From assembly GCA_903921365.1 (NCBI GenBank), contig CAIXPS010000520.1, positions 1-34,601 of the forward strand: DNA of 34,601 bases, written 5' to 3'. The notes beneath the pieces are model-generated. The model was not told the origin of the DNA and did not search any database. It saw only the letters and a program-made list of their open reading frames with translations. How positions within the stretch are numbered: the first letter of the stretch is position 1; the number at the start of each line of letters is the position of its first letter. This DNA comes from an uncultured bacterium (lineage in GTDB: Bacteria; Chloroflexota; Anaerolineae; J036; Brachytrichaceae). Positions 16,551-25,645 of this stretch are shown one piece after another. Both the position numbers and the translations under genes were made by a program.

Positions 16551-17534
16551 TCATTTTGCGGCAGATTCCGCCGGAGCCGGCGGCAGGTATGGGTTGAATA
16601 TCTCCACTCGGTTGCGCCCGGTGTGTTTGGCCTGGTACAGCGCCTTGTCGGCGCGCTCCAGCAGCTCCGCCGCCTTAGTCACGCCGAGCGATGGGATTGC
16701 CGCGATGCCAAACGATACTGTGATGCGGATCGGGCCGGCTTCAGCATTGAGCGTAGTCTGCTCAATCTGCTCGCGCAGTCGTTCGCATGCGACTGCTGCG
16801 GCGTGCGCGTCAGTCATCGGCAAGATCATGATGAATTCTTCACCCCCATAGCGCGCAATTACATCTCCCAGCCGCAACCTGCTCTGCATCAGTGCGGAGA
16901 CGTTCTGCAGCACCCAGTCGCCGGTGGGGTGGCCGTATTTGTTGTTAACCTCGCGAAACAGGTCGATATCAGACAGCACGATTGCCAGCGCGGTCTTGTA
17001 ACGTATCGCAAACGAGAACTCCTTCTCAAACACCTCGGCGAAATAGTGCCGGTTATACAGCCCGGTCAAATAATCCGTCAGGGCGATGCGTCGTAGCGCC
17101 TGGTAGGATTGCTTCTCGCTCGTCAATCGCGATAGCAGTTCGTCGATCGTGTTTTTGATGCGCAACAGCGCCTCAACATGCGCCAGTAGTTCGCGCGGGT
17201 TATAGGGCTTGGCCAGGTAATCGTCCGCGCCGACGGTGGTAAGCGCGCCGATGCGATCCTCCATCCCGGTGCGCTCGCCCGTGAAGATCAGGATCGGGAT
17301 GTAGGTAGTGACTGACCGGCGCACAAAGCGGCATATCTCGAAGCCGTCTATGTCCGGCAACACCACGTCCAGCAGCAGCAGATCCGGGTGGGTCGTCTGG
17401 GCAAGTTCTATGCCTGCGCGGCCGGTCTCGGCGACAGTGACGCGGTACCCCGCGCCTTCCAGCAAACGACGCGCAAACAACGCCTGTGTGCGGCTGTCTT
17501 CCACGAGCAAAATGTATTTTTTCTCAGCGTCCAT
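16551..17534 (-). CDS. Response-regulator diguanylate cyclase (REC-GGDEF, WspR/PleD-like)
   Basis: This 327-residue protein is last in the chemosensory operon, 12 bp after cheB. The receiver (residues 5-125) has ILLVEDSRT, the phospho-acceptor Asp56 in LLLLDVVLPDIDGFE, and Lys109 in YLAKPYNP. A short coiled linker leads to a GGDEF domain (150-310) with DYLTGLYNRHYF, SDIDLFREVNN and the intact active site GGEEF (230-234). The inhibitory I-site RxxD is present as RLGD (221-224), five residues ahead. It should condense two GTP into cyclic di-GMP when phosphorylated and be inhibited by its product. Known WspR has the same REC-GGDEF architecture. CheA in this operon is the likely phosphodonor. Confidence 0.93.
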   Translation of the reverse strand: MDAEKKYILLVEDSRTQALFARRLLEGAGYRVTVAETGRAGIELAQTTHPDLLLLDVVLPDIDGFEICRFVRRSVTTYIPILIFTGERTGMEDRIGALTTVGADDYLAKPYNPRELLAHVEALLRIKNTIDELLSRLTSEKQSYQALRRIALTDYLTGLYNRHYFAEVFEKEFSFAIRYKTALAIVLSDIDLFREVNNKYGHPTGDWVLQNVSALMQSRLRLGDVIARYGGEEFIMILPMTDAHAAAVACERLREQIEQTTLNAEAGPIRITVSFGIAAIPSLGVTKAAELLERADKALYQAKHTGRNRVEIFNPYLPPAPAESAAK

Positions 17535-17546
17535 AAAATACCAAGT

Positions 17547-18680
17547 CTAGCAGCGTAATATCTGCGTAAGTATCATCAACCGTTCGGCGATCAGTTCGAT
17601 GGGTAGCGTCTCCATGGCGGCGCCCATTTCCACGGCCACCTTGGGCATGCCGTAAACCACGCTGCTGCTCTCGTCCTGCGCAATGGTGTACGCGCCAGCG
17701 TTGCGCATTGCGAGCAGCCCGCGCGCGCCGTCCTGTCCCATACCTGTGAGTTGCACGCCAACCGCGCGCGGCCCGTAGCTCAGCGCCAGCGATTCAAACA
17801 ACGCGGTCACCGACGGACGATGCCCGTCCACAGCGCCGCCATTGTCCAGCGCCGCTATACCACCCCGCCGGATTACCAGATGGCGGTCGTCGGGTGCGAG
17901 GTAGGCAGCGCCTGCCAGCAGTATCTGGCCGTCCTCAACGACCTGGCATGGGATGCGCGTGGTCTGCGCCAGCCAACTCGCCAGTCCAGCGATGAAGCCG
18001 CGGCTCATGTGTTGCACGATCACAATAGGCGCGTTGACGGTTCCACCGCCTGACGCCGGCGCAGTAGTGAGCCCGGCCAGGATTGTCTGCAACGCGGGCG
18101 GCCCACCTGTCGACACGCCAATCCCGATGATCGCAGGACGCTCGCGCAACAGCATCGGCGCCGTGGAGCGAGGAGGTGCGCCACCCGCGCGTTTCTGCAG
18201 CCACAACGGGCGACTCACGACCTTGACGCCCGCCATGGTCTTGATCTCGTTGATCAGTGTCTCGGCATTATTTCCGCTGCCTGGCCGGTCGTGCAGCGTG
18301 GGTTTCTCCAGCACCGACAGTGCGCCCAGTTCAATTGCCTTGAAGCTGATGTCAAACAGGGTGTCTGTGTTTGTGGACGGCGCGGCTCCGTCCGCGGACG
18401 GCACGGCTCCGCCCGCGGGGTACGCCCCGCCAGCTGCCGTCAGCACGACAATCGGGCGCGGCGATTCACTCATGATCAGCCGGATAGCTTCATAACCATC
18501 CATGCCCGGCATGTTGATATCCATAGTGACGATGTCGGGCTGCAATTCGACGCAACGTGTCAACGCCTCTCGCCCACTGCGCGCTTCGCCCACGACAACC
18601 AGCCCGGAGTCAAGCTCGAAGAGCATGCGCAGGAGCAGTCGCGCTGTTGGCGAGTCGTCGACGATAAGAATACGTATCAT
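17547..18680 (-). CDS. cheB: CheB protein-glutamate methylesterase (receiver + esterase)
   Basis: This 377-residue protein removes methyl groups from receptor glutamates (and deamidates glutamines), which resets receptor activity. The receiver has MIRILIVDDS and phospho-acceptor Asp54 (IVTMDINMPGMDGYE). The methylesterase domain keeps the Ser-His-Asp triad: Ser190 in GIGVSTGGPP, His224 in IVQHMSRGF and Asp317 in LTGMGQDGARG. Unusually, about 20 residues rich in Gly, Ala and Pro (83-103) are inserted after receiver strand 4, just where phosphorylation signals are passed on; the insert comes from palindromic tandem repeats. It lies 18 bp after the CheA gene. In a Wsp-type system this protein (WspF) limits cyclase activation. 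Confidence 0.95.
   Translation of the reverse strand: MIRILIVDDSPTARLLLRMLFELDSGLVVVGEARSGREALTRCVELQPDIVTMDINMPGMDGYEAIRLIMSESPRPIVVLTAAGGAYPAGGAVPSADGAAPSTNTDTLFDISFKAIELGALSVLEKPTLHDRPGSGNNAETLINEIKTMAGVKVVSRPLWLQKRAGGAPPRSTAPMLLRERPAIIGIGVSTGGPPALQTILAGLTTAPASGGGTVNAPIVIVQHMSRGFIAGLASWLAQTTRIPCQVVEDGQILLAGAAYLAPDDRHLVIRRGGIAALDNGGAVDGHRPSVTALFESLALSYGPRAVGVQLTGMGQDGARGLLAMRNAGAYTIAQDESSSVVYGMPKVAVEMGAAMETLPIELIAERLMILTQILRC
18375..18430 (-). repeat. Palindromic in-frame repeat insert in cheB
   Basis: The segment contains inverted repeats GGACGG-7 nt-CCGTCC (18375-18393) and GCGGGG-TACG-CCCCGC (18415-18430), with a related imperfect unit between them. Units are 18-21 bp and encode GGAYPA, GGAVPSA and DGAAPST. 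The frame is kept, which adds a loop of about 20 residues to the receiver domain. Confidence 0.8.
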
Positions 18681-18698
18681 GCCGTCTGTTCGTGTGTG

Positions 18699-21194
18699 TT
18701 AACCAATCAGTCTCTCGATCGTTTCGAGCAACTCGCGCTGGTCGAAGGAACTTTTCACAATATAGGCGTCGGCGCCCGCCTCCATGCCGCGCACGCGATC
18801 CTCAGGAGAATCGAGCGAAGTAACCAGGATGACGGGAATGCGCGCCAGGCGCGGGTCGCGCTTGACTGCCTCTGTCAGTGCGAAGCCATCCATATTCGGC
18901 ATGTTGATATCCGATACTATCACGTCTGGGAGCAAGGATTGCGCAACTTGCTGGTCAGTCCCCTCGTTCTCACTCAACATCTGCCAGGCTTCAAGCCCGT
19001 CAGCGGCAGTAACCACATCATACTCTGCATTGCGCAGAATGTGTTTGACCAGCGTGCGCGTGGTAATCGAATCATCGACCACCAGCACACGCCGCGCCTG
19101 CGAACGACTGGGCGCGCTGACTGTGGGCGGGGACTGCGCGGGCCGGTTCTGCATCGTCTTCATCAGGTCGGCCATGTTCAGGATCAACACCACCTGCCCG
19201 TTGCCAAGCACCGCCGCGCCCGCAATGTTGCGCACACGCCGCACTTGGCGGCCCATTGGTTTGATCACCACCTCTTGAGTGGAAAGCAAGGTGTCCACTC
19301 GCACGGCCAGTCGTCTGTCGGCCAGACCAACGATGACTACCGGAAACCGCTCCGCCTGCTGCGCAGATGCCCCAGGAAGCTCAAGCAGATGCGCCAGGTC
19401 AAACAGCGGCAGCAGCCGATCATCGAGATGGATCGCCGGTTTGTTCTCAATGGCGCCAACCTGCGCCGAGTTTACGCGCATGATGCGCTCAACATTCATC
19501 AGCGGAAGCGCGATGACCTGACCGGCCGTCTGCACAAGCAGCACATTGCTGGTGCTGAGCGTCAGTGGCAGTGTCATCGTAAAGCGCGCGCCTTGGCCCA
19601 ACTCGGTGTGCACCTGAATCACGCCGCGCAGTTGCTCAATGTTTTTGCGCACGACATCCATGCCGACACCGCGCCCCGATATGCTGCTCACCTTATGTGC
19701 GGTGGACAGGCCGGGGCGGAACATCAGCTCGAGCGCTTCCTCGTCGCTGAGCGCTGCGGCCTCGTGCTCTGACAGCATGCCGCGCTCGACGGCTGCCTGC
19801 CGCAATGCCTTGACGTCAATTCCTTTGCCATCGTCGCTGACTTCGAGCACCAGCCGGTCGCCGCGTTGTTCAGCCCGCAACCGCAGAATGCCGTGGGCAG
19901 GCTTGCCCGCCACCTCGCGCTGCATGGGCGCCTCAATGCCATGGTCAATCGCGTTGCGCACCAAGTGTGTAAGCGGATCCTTGAGCAGTTCAAGCGCCTG
20001 GCGGTCTACTTCGGTGTTCGTGCCTTCAGTCTGCAAGAATACCTCCTTGCCGCGCTCGCGCGCCAGGTCGCGCACCATGCGTGGGAAGAAGTCGAACAGC
20101 GTGGCAATTGGGAGCATGCGCATGTTACGGATGCTGTCCTGCAGGTCGCTGGTGACAAGTTGCAAATGGTTATGGTCGCTGCTCATGCGCCGTAACAGCA
20201 GGTCGAGTTCGGCTTTGATCGCCTTGATTTCACGATCGCTTGCGGTCAGGGTTTCATTCAACAGCGCCGCAGACGGTGAAACCGAGTCGGGGGCGCTGTT
20301 GGGCGATGGAATCGCTGGCGTTGCAACCGCCGCGTCGCGCGGATGGAACGTCTCCGCTCGTTGCAGCCGGGTCATCTGCGCTCGCACCTTCCGCCAGTCC
20401 TTCTGCCACGCGGCCGTCTGCATTTGCAATTGACGGACCTCCTCGACAAGCTGTCCCATCCGCATGCGCGCCACCAGCAACTCGCCCATATTGTCCATCA
20501 GAGTGTCCAGTTTGCCCGTCGATACGCGCACACTGCGGATGTCGTCCGATGCGCTGCCGGGCCCCGATGATTGTTGTCCCAGCCCACTCGGCTGGTTGAC
20601 ATTCCCCTTTCCCGGTGTCGCGACTGCGTCAGTCCCCGCGTTACTGCGCCGCGTTACTGCGCCTTCTTTATGTGGCAGAACAGGCGCAAACAGATCAGAC
20701 TCGAACGGCGTTGTCCCTGTGGGCGCCGAGGCCGTGTCTTCACCTGCGGGCGCGTTGGCGAACTGCTGTGGGACGGATTCGCTCTCAACTTCGCGCGTCA
20801 CGCTGTCGAGCCGCACAAAGAGCGCATTGATCTGCGCCGGCGCATAGGTCTCGTGGCGCAGGTGCGTGCTCATGATATCGCGGATCGTATCGACGGCAGC
20901 AAGCAGGGTGTCAGCGTGCGCGGGTAATAATGTGCTGTTGTGTTTACGCACCTGACCCAGCGCCTCCTCCATCCGATGTGCAACTGCTTCGATGTCTTCC
21001 AGCCCAACCGCGCGCGCGGCGCCTTTGATGCTGTGTGCGGAGCGGAACACTGCTGAGAGCAACTCTGCGCGCGGAGCCTCTGCGTGTCCCTGCTCAAGCG
21101 CCATCAACCCTTTGTTGAGCGTTTCGAGGTGTTCCTCCAGTTCCGGCTGGAAGATCGCCATCAGTTCCTGTTGGATTTCGTCAGGTTGAAGCAT
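18699..21194 (-). CDS. cheA: Hybrid chemotaxis histidine kinase CheA with C-terminal receiver (WspE-like)
   Basis: This 831-residue protein has one Hpt domain (residues 1-110, phospho-His54 in FRSAHSIKGAAR), a Pro/Ser linker, and a dimerisation region. Its HATPase has an N box in LVRNAIDHGIE, and DDGKGID and GRGVGMDVV as ATP-lid motifs. A CheW-like domain follows (VLLVQTAGQVIALPLMNVERI), then a receiver (RVLVVDDSITTRTLV with phospho-acceptor in VIVSDINMPNMDGF). CheA autophosphorylates under receptor control and passes phosphate to response regulators. The attached receiver can act as a phosphate sink, as in WspE, FrzE and PilL/ChpA types. No separate CheY gene is present, so its main targets should be CheB and the REC-GGDEF protein. 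A 13-bp direct repeat (20638-20663) lies in the linker. Confidence 0.95.
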   Translation of the reverse strand: MLQPDEIQQELMAIFQPELEEHLETLNKGLMALEQGHAEAPRAELLSAVFRSAHSIKGAARAVGLEDIEAVAHRMEEALGQVRKHNSTLLPAHADTLLAAVDTIRDIMSTHLRHETYAPAQINALFVRLDSVTREVESESVPQQFANAPAGEDTASAPTGTTPFESDLFAPVLPHKEGAVTRRSNAGTDAVATPGKGNVNQPSGLGQQSSGPGSASDDIRSVRVSTGKLDTLMDNMGELLVARMRMGQLVEEVRQLQMQTAAWQKDWRKVRAQMTRLQRAETFHPRDAAVATPAIPSPNSAPDSVSPSAALLNETLTASDREIKAIKAELDLLLRRMSSDHNHLQLVTSDLQDSIRNMRMLPIATLFDFFPRMVRDLARERGKEVFLQTEGTNTEVDRQALELLKDPLTHLVRNAIDHGIEAPMQREVAGKPAHGILRLRAEQRGDRLVLEVSDDGKGIDVKALRQAAVERGMLSEHEAAALSDEEALELMFRPGLSTAHKVSSISGRGVGMDVVRKNIEQLRGVIQVHTELGQGARFTMTLPLTLSTSNVLLVQTAGQVIALPLMNVERIMRVNSAQVGAIENKPAIHLDDRLLPLFDLAHLLELPGASAQQAERFPVVIVGLADRRLAVRVDTLLSTQEVVIKPMGRQVRRVRNIAGAAVLGNGQVVLILNMADLMKTMQNRPAQSPPTVSAPSRSQARRVLVVDDSITTRTLVKHILRNAEYDVVTAADGLEAWQMLSENEGTDQQVAQSLLPDVIVSDINMPNMDGFALTEAVKRDPRLARIPVILVTSLDSPEDRVRGMEAGADAYIVKSSFDQRELLETIERLIG

Positions 21195-21233
21195 CGCGTG
21201 TCTCCGTGCATTCCATGTTCACGCTCGCGCCCA

Positions 21234-22868
21234 TCAGTCTACCTTGTAGCGCTTGACTAGTTGCGCGAGCTGGCCGGCCAGGTTATCCAGGTTCCGCGCG
21301 GCTTGTTCCACCTGTCGCATGCCGGTCTGGGTCTGCGTCGCGCCGACGTTGATATTTTCCACCGCCTGGGTGATCTGGTTCATCCCGGCCAACTGCTGGC
21401 GCGCGCTGGCTGCAATCTGTTGCGCAGCCTGGTTCACGCGCTGGGTGTGTTCACGGATTGCCCGCACCACTTCGCCGCTGGATTTGGTCAACTCGACGCC
21501 GGTCTCGGCGCGCTTGGTGCCCTGCTCGGTGACCATGACGGCGGTGTTGGCTGCCTTCTGGATGTCGCCCAGGATGCTCTTGACCTGCCCGGTGGCCTGG
21601 CGCGACTGGTCGGCCAGGTTGCGCACCTCAGACGCAACGACGGCAAAACTCCGCCCGGCATCGCCGGCGCGGGCAGCCTCCATGGCGGCGTTGAGCGCAA
21701 GCAAGTTGGACTGGTCGGCGATGTCGTTGACGGTGGCGATGATCTCGCCAATAGCCTGGGTCTGTTCGCTCAGGGCCAGGATGGTCTCGGCGATGGTGCG
21801 GACCTGTTCCTTCAAGTTGAGCATGCCTTCCTCGGTCTTCTGGATGGCCTGCAGGCCGCGGTCGGCCAGTTGCAGCGAGTTGCCGGCCATGTCGGAAACC
21901 ATCTGTGCGCGCTCCGCCGATTGTTCGGATGTCTGGCGCACTTCTTCCAGGCTCGATGTGGTCTCGATGACGGCCGCGGCCTGTTCCGTCGCTGTAGCGG
22001 ATTGTTCGGCGGTGGCACCCGAAATCTGCGCTGTGGCGCTCGTTATGTTGTTCATCGCTTCGCGCAACCGCGCAGTGTTGTCCTGCAGACTATCCAGCAT
22101 CGCGCGAAACGCTTTTTCGATCTCGCCGATCTCATCACGGCGCGGGGCGTTGTGCGCAGGATTCATTGCCATCGCCCCCGTCAGGTCGCCAGCAGTGACC
22201 AGATCGGCCATTTTTGCCAGCTGCATGAGTGGGCGGGTGATGCTCTTTAATAGCATAGTGATGATGACGAGGAAGAAAATAAAGAGCACAATTGTCGCGC
22301 TGATCATGATCGTGCTGATCTGGCGTCCCAGCGAGATGATGGCATCGGCCTGTGCTTTGATTTGTCCTGTCACGATATCCTGCAGTATGGCAGCGTCACT
22401 GCTGACGGCGCTTACGGCCGCATCCAGCTGGGCAATCTGGGCCTGCGTCTCACCCTCGCTGGATCCAGCGACCGGGTGAGTGATCTCGTCCACGGCGCTG
22501 GTGTAATCGGCCACATCCTTCTTGATTCTGCCGATTACGTCGAGCTGATTCTGATCCTCGTTTCGCGCAGCGATCTGATCCAGCACTGTCTCGATCTGCT
22601 TCAATTGCTCGCGCGCGAGCTTGATTTCGTTGTTCTGAGGCGCAACAAGATATCGGGCTGTGGTAAACCGCGCTGTGATCATCTGCGCTTTGATATCGCT
22701 GACCATCAGTAGTAGCGTTTGCTGAGTCCCGGCGAGTTGCGTCATCCCACTCGCCACCTGGTTGTATTGAAACACAGTCACGCAGGCCTGAATCGAGAGC
22801 AGGAGCAGCGTGACATAAATCACACCAGGCACCTTTATTCTGATACGGATATTGTTGATGAATTCCAT
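21234..22868 (-). CDS. Methyl-accepting chemotaxis protein
   Basis: This 544-residue receptor has a membrane helix near residues 12-32, an extracytoplasmic helical domain of about 150 residues, and a second helix near 188-208. A HAMP domain follows ([20 protein letters not shown]), then a long signalling coiled coil. The hairpin tip reads [21 protein letters not shown]. The next residues are [20 protein letters not shown], where most receptors have [16 protein letters not shown], including the neighbouring paralogue. No pentapeptide tether for CheR is visible at the C-terminus ([11 protein letters not shown]). It should bind CheA and CheW in arrays and sense an unknown stimulus. The signalling half is almost identical to that of the next receptor, so they arose by duplication or are homogenised. 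Confidence 0.93.
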   Translation of the reverse strand: MEFINNIRIRIKVPGVIYVTLLLLSIQACVTVFQYNQVASGMTQLAGTQQTLLLMVSDIKAQMITARFTTARYLVAPQNNEIKLAREQLKQIETVLDQIAARNEDQNQLDVIGRIKKDVADYTSAVDEITHPVAGSSEGETQAQIAQLDAAVSAVSSDAAILQDIVTGQIKAQADAIISLGRQISTIMISATIVLFIFFLVIITMLLKSITRPLMQLAKMADLVTAGDLTGAMAMNPAHNAPRRDEIGEIEKAFRAMLDSLQDNTARLREAMNNITSATAQISGATAEQSATATEQAAAVIETTSSLEEVRQTSEQSAERAQMVSDMAGNSLQLADRGLQAIQKTEEGMLNLKEQVRTIAETILALSEQTQAIGEIIATVNDIADQSNLLALNAAMEAARAGDAGRSFAVVASEVRNLADQSRQATGQVKSILGDIQKAANTAVMVTEQGTKRAETGVELTKSSGEVVRAIREHTQRVNQAAQQIAASARQQLAGMNQITQAVENINVGATQTQTGMRQVEQAARNLDNLAGQLAQLVKRYKVD

Positions 22869-22933
22869 TTTACGCTCCGCTTTTGCTTCAATGTCTTTTC
22901 ATTGCGACCAGTGCCCTTACCGCGCGTTCTGCC

Positions 22934-25048
22934 TCAGGTCAGCTTGTACTGCTGCACCACATCTGAAAGTTGCGCTGCCAGGTCGTTCAGGTTGCGCGCG
23001 GCCACTTCCACCTGGCGCATACCGGTCTGGGTCTGCGACGCGCCGACGTTGATGTTCTCCACGGCGCGCGTGATCTGATCCATCCCGGCTAACTGCTGGC
23101 GCGCGCTGGCGGCGATTTGCTGCGCGGCCTGGTTAACGCGCTGGGTATGCTCGCGGATCGCGCGAATAGCTTCGCCAGTAGACTGGGCCAGTTCGACCCC
23201 GGTCTCGGCGCGCTTGCTGCCTTGCTCGGTGACCATGACGGCAGTGTTAGCCGCTTTCTGGATGTCGCCCAGGATACTCTTGACTTGCCCGGTGGCCTGG
23301 CGCGACTGCTCGGCAAGGTTGCGCACTTCAGAGGCGACGACGGCGAAACCGCGCCCAGCCTCGCCGGCGCGGGCCGCTTCCATCGCCGCGTTGAGCGCGA
23401 GCAAGTTGGACTGGTCGGCGATGTCGTTAACAGTGGCAATGATCTCGCCAATTTGCTGGGTCTGCTCGCTGAGAGCCAGGATGGTTTCGGCGATAGTGCG
23501 AACCTGTTCCTTCAGGCTGCGCATGCCCTCCTCGGTCTTCTGAATAGCCTGCAAGCCCCGGTCAGCCAGCTGGAGTGAGTTGCCAGCCATGTCGGAGACC
23601 ATTTGCGCGCGCTCCGCGGACTGTTCGGAGGTCTGGCGCACTTCTTCAAGGCTGGAGGTGGTTTCGGCAACAGCGGCAGCCTGTTCGGTCGCGGTAGTGC
23701 TTTGTTCAGCTGTGGCAGTGGATATCTGCTGTGTGGCGGTGGTGATGTTGGCAGTGGATTGGCGCAGCCGGACAGTGATCACCCGAAGGCCTTTGATCAT
23801 GGTGGCGAAGGCATTGCCGAGTTCATCGCGTTCGGAGCGCGGTTTGATCTCAATGGACAGGTCTCCGCTGGCCATCTGGCGAGCCCTGTCGGCCATCGGC
23901 ATGATGTAGTGATTCACCATGCTGCGGAAGGCGCGTTCTATCTCGCCGATCTCGTCCCGGCGCACCAGCACCGCGCGCTCAATCTCGTGCTGGAACCCTG
24001 TCCCGGCCAGGTCACCCTCAGCGACCCTATTGGCAGCCTTGACCAGGTTAGCGAGTGGTTGCGACATGCTGCGCGCCATCGAAAATACCGATGTCGCGCC
24101 AGAGGCGACGATAACAATGGAGACGATGAGCAGCCCCAATGACAGGGTGTCGCTGGCATCCTTGATCTGGTTCGCGATCACCTGGTATTGCGCGCTCATG
24201 GCGGCGATCAGTGTCTGGCTGTTCTTCAGCATCTCGGTTTCGAGCGGATTGAGCCGGATCGTTATGATCTGGGACTGGCGCGCAAACCCGGCTTTCACGG
24301 TGACGAACCCGAGGGCATAGGACTGCGTAGCGGTTCTGGCATCCGATAGCAACAGGCGATTAGCAGCGTCCTTTATCAGCGGATCGAGCGCGGTGAACGC
24401 TTGTGTCGCCAGTTGATTCTGTGCATCAAACTCGGCAACGAGCGCGTCGTCACCGCTGGACTTGTAGCTGGTTTCAATTACACGAAGCTGGTTGAGCCTG
24501 TTGCGGGTATCAGAGGCGGCCAGAACTGCGGGCGCGCCGTCATTTGCGACTGCCGCGCGCGCCACCGCATCCAGTTTGTCCGTAGCGGCCGTGTGCTGCA
24601 CATCCAGCACATCGCGGCTGACCTTCTGACGCTCATCGATAATGCGGACGATATCCTCGAACGCAGAACCGTAGTCATTGACACCCTTCTTAATCGCGTC
24701 CAGCGTGGCGCGGTCTTGCGCGTTTCCTATGATTGTGTAAGCCTGTGTGATCTGCTCCTGATACGCGCTGAAGGCGTCACGGGCGAGCTTCAGATTGCCC
24801 GGAGTCTGTTCGGCAGCATATTGGTTGATCGTCAGCCGTAACGGCGCGATCCCCCCGGAAATCTGGCCGGCCATCGTCAGCCCTGCCGTCTGCGCGCCTG
24901 CCATATTGTTGATCCGCCTGTCGATCGTGGTGTTATTCAGGTAGGTTGCACTGTTGAAAAGCGCCATCAACACCATCGTAAAAACGAAGCCGCCGTTCAA
25001 CTTGGCTCCGATGCTCAGGTTATTTGTAAATTTATTCAAAAAGCCCAT
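22934..25048 (-). CDS. Methyl-accepting chemotaxis protein with tandem HAMP domains
   Basis: This 704-residue receptor has a membrane helix near residues 15-35, a large helical extracytoplasmic domain of about 260 residues, and a second helix near 300-322 ([19 protein letters not shown]). It then has two HAMP-like segments in a row ([20 protein letters not shown] and [19 protein letters not shown], each followed by a DE-x-G motif). The signalling tip [41 protein letters not shown] is canonical. The sensor halves of the two receptors are unrelated at sight, so they probably detect different cues or states while sharing output. It is encoded 18 bp after a CheW gene. Confidence 0.93.
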   Translation of the reverse strand: MGFLNKFTNNLSIGAKLNGGFVFTMVLMALFNSATYLNNTTIDRRINNMAGAQTAGLTMAGQISGGIAPLRLTINQYAAEQTPGNLKLARDAFSAYQEQITQAYTIIGNAQDRATLDAIKKGVNDYGSAFEDIVRIIDERQKVSRDVLDVQHTAATDKLDAVARAAVANDGAPAVLAASDTRNRLNQLRVIETSYKSSGDDALVAEFDAQNQLATQAFTALDPLIKDAANRLLLSDARTATQSYALGFVTVKAGFARQSQIITIRLNPLETEMLKNSQTLIAAMSAQYQVIANQIKDASDTLSLGLLIVSIVIVASGATSVFSMARSMSQPLANLVKAANRVAEGDLAGTGFQHEIERAVLVRRDEIGEIERAFRSMVNHYIMPMADRARQMASGDLSIEIKPRSERDELGNAFATMIKGLRVITVRLRQSTANITTATQQISTATAEQSTTATEQAAAVAETTSSLEEVRQTSEQSAERAQMVSDMAGNSLQLADRGLQAIQKTEEGMRSLKEQVRTIAETILALSEQTQQIGEIIATVNDIADQSNLLALNAAMEAARAGEAGRGFAVVASEVRNLAEQSRQATGQVKSILGDIQKAANTAVMVTEQGSKRAETGVELAQSTGEAIRAIREHTQRVNQAAQQIAASARQQLAGMDQITRAVENINVGASQTQTGMRQVEVAARNLNDLAAQLSDVVQQYKLT

Positions 25049-25066
25049 ATCCTGATATCTCCATGC

Positions 25067-25624
25067 TCAGATGTTTTCGTTCACAATGATTTGCGGGTCC
25101 GAGAGCAACCGTTCCATATCCAGAATGACCAGCATGTCGCTCGTGATTCCGCGCGCATAGTCCTGCAACTTTAACGACAGCGTCGCCGGCGGCGGATACA
25201 GCCGGCTGGCCGGGCCGCGCTCGATCGTGGGCATGTCGTTGGCCAGCAGCGTGAGCTCCATCGCGCCGCCCTCGTGCGTCCCGCCTACGACCAGCAGGAT
25301 GTAAGCGCCTTCCGAGATCGGTTGCGCCGGCTGGCCGAGGAAGCGCGACAGATCCATGATCGAGTACAGATGCCCGCGCAGGTTGATCAGCCCGATGATG
25401 AACGACGGGGCGCACGGCACCGGCGACCATTGCAGCGTGTGCAACGCCTGTATCTCGCGCACCATCGTGGTAGGAATGCCGAAACGGTCGTTGCCCGAGT
25501 GAAACGCGACAACCTCAATCAGGTCTTCGGCTTCAGTATTCACCATTGGCGGTTGTGCCAGAAGCCGGGCGCGCTCCTGCAGGACAAAGCTGACGCGCGC
25601 ACTATCAAGTTGAATATCTGTCAT
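25067..25624 (-). CDS. cheW: CheW-like coupling protein
   Basis: This 185-residue protein is a single CheW domain after an N-terminal extension of about 35 residues. Diagnostic segments are DLIEVVAFHSGNDRFGIPTTMVREIQAL, PSFIIGLINLRGHLYSIMDLSRFLG and a C-terminal helix ending MLVILDMERLLSD. CheW links CheA to receptor tips. It lies between the CheR-TPR gene (21-bp gap) and the first receptor gene. It is one of two CheW genes in the operon, as in Wsp systems (WspB and WspD). Confidence 0.92.
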   Translation of the reverse strand: MTDIQLDSARVSFVLQERARLLAQPPMVNTEAEDLIEVVAFHSGNDRFGIPTTMVREIQALHTLQWSPVPCAPSFIIGLINLRGHLYSIMDLSRFLGQPAQPISEGAYILLVVGGTHEGGAMELTLLANDMPTIERGPASRLYPPPATLSLKLQDYARGITSDMLVILDMERLLSDPQIIVNENI

Positions 25625-25645
25625 GGTGGATTACCTATGTGCTGG

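Noticed and set aside
18291-19772. 493-codon open frame on the plus strand opposite cheB/cheA
   Set aside because: It is antisense to two clear conserved genes, has low-complexity His/Gln/Arg composition, and shows no domain. High GC content creates such frames.
21253-22479. Long plus-strand frames of 329-408 codons opposite the first receptor gene
   Set aside because: They mirror the regular coiled-coil coding sequence of the receptor and have no ribosome-binding site or family features.
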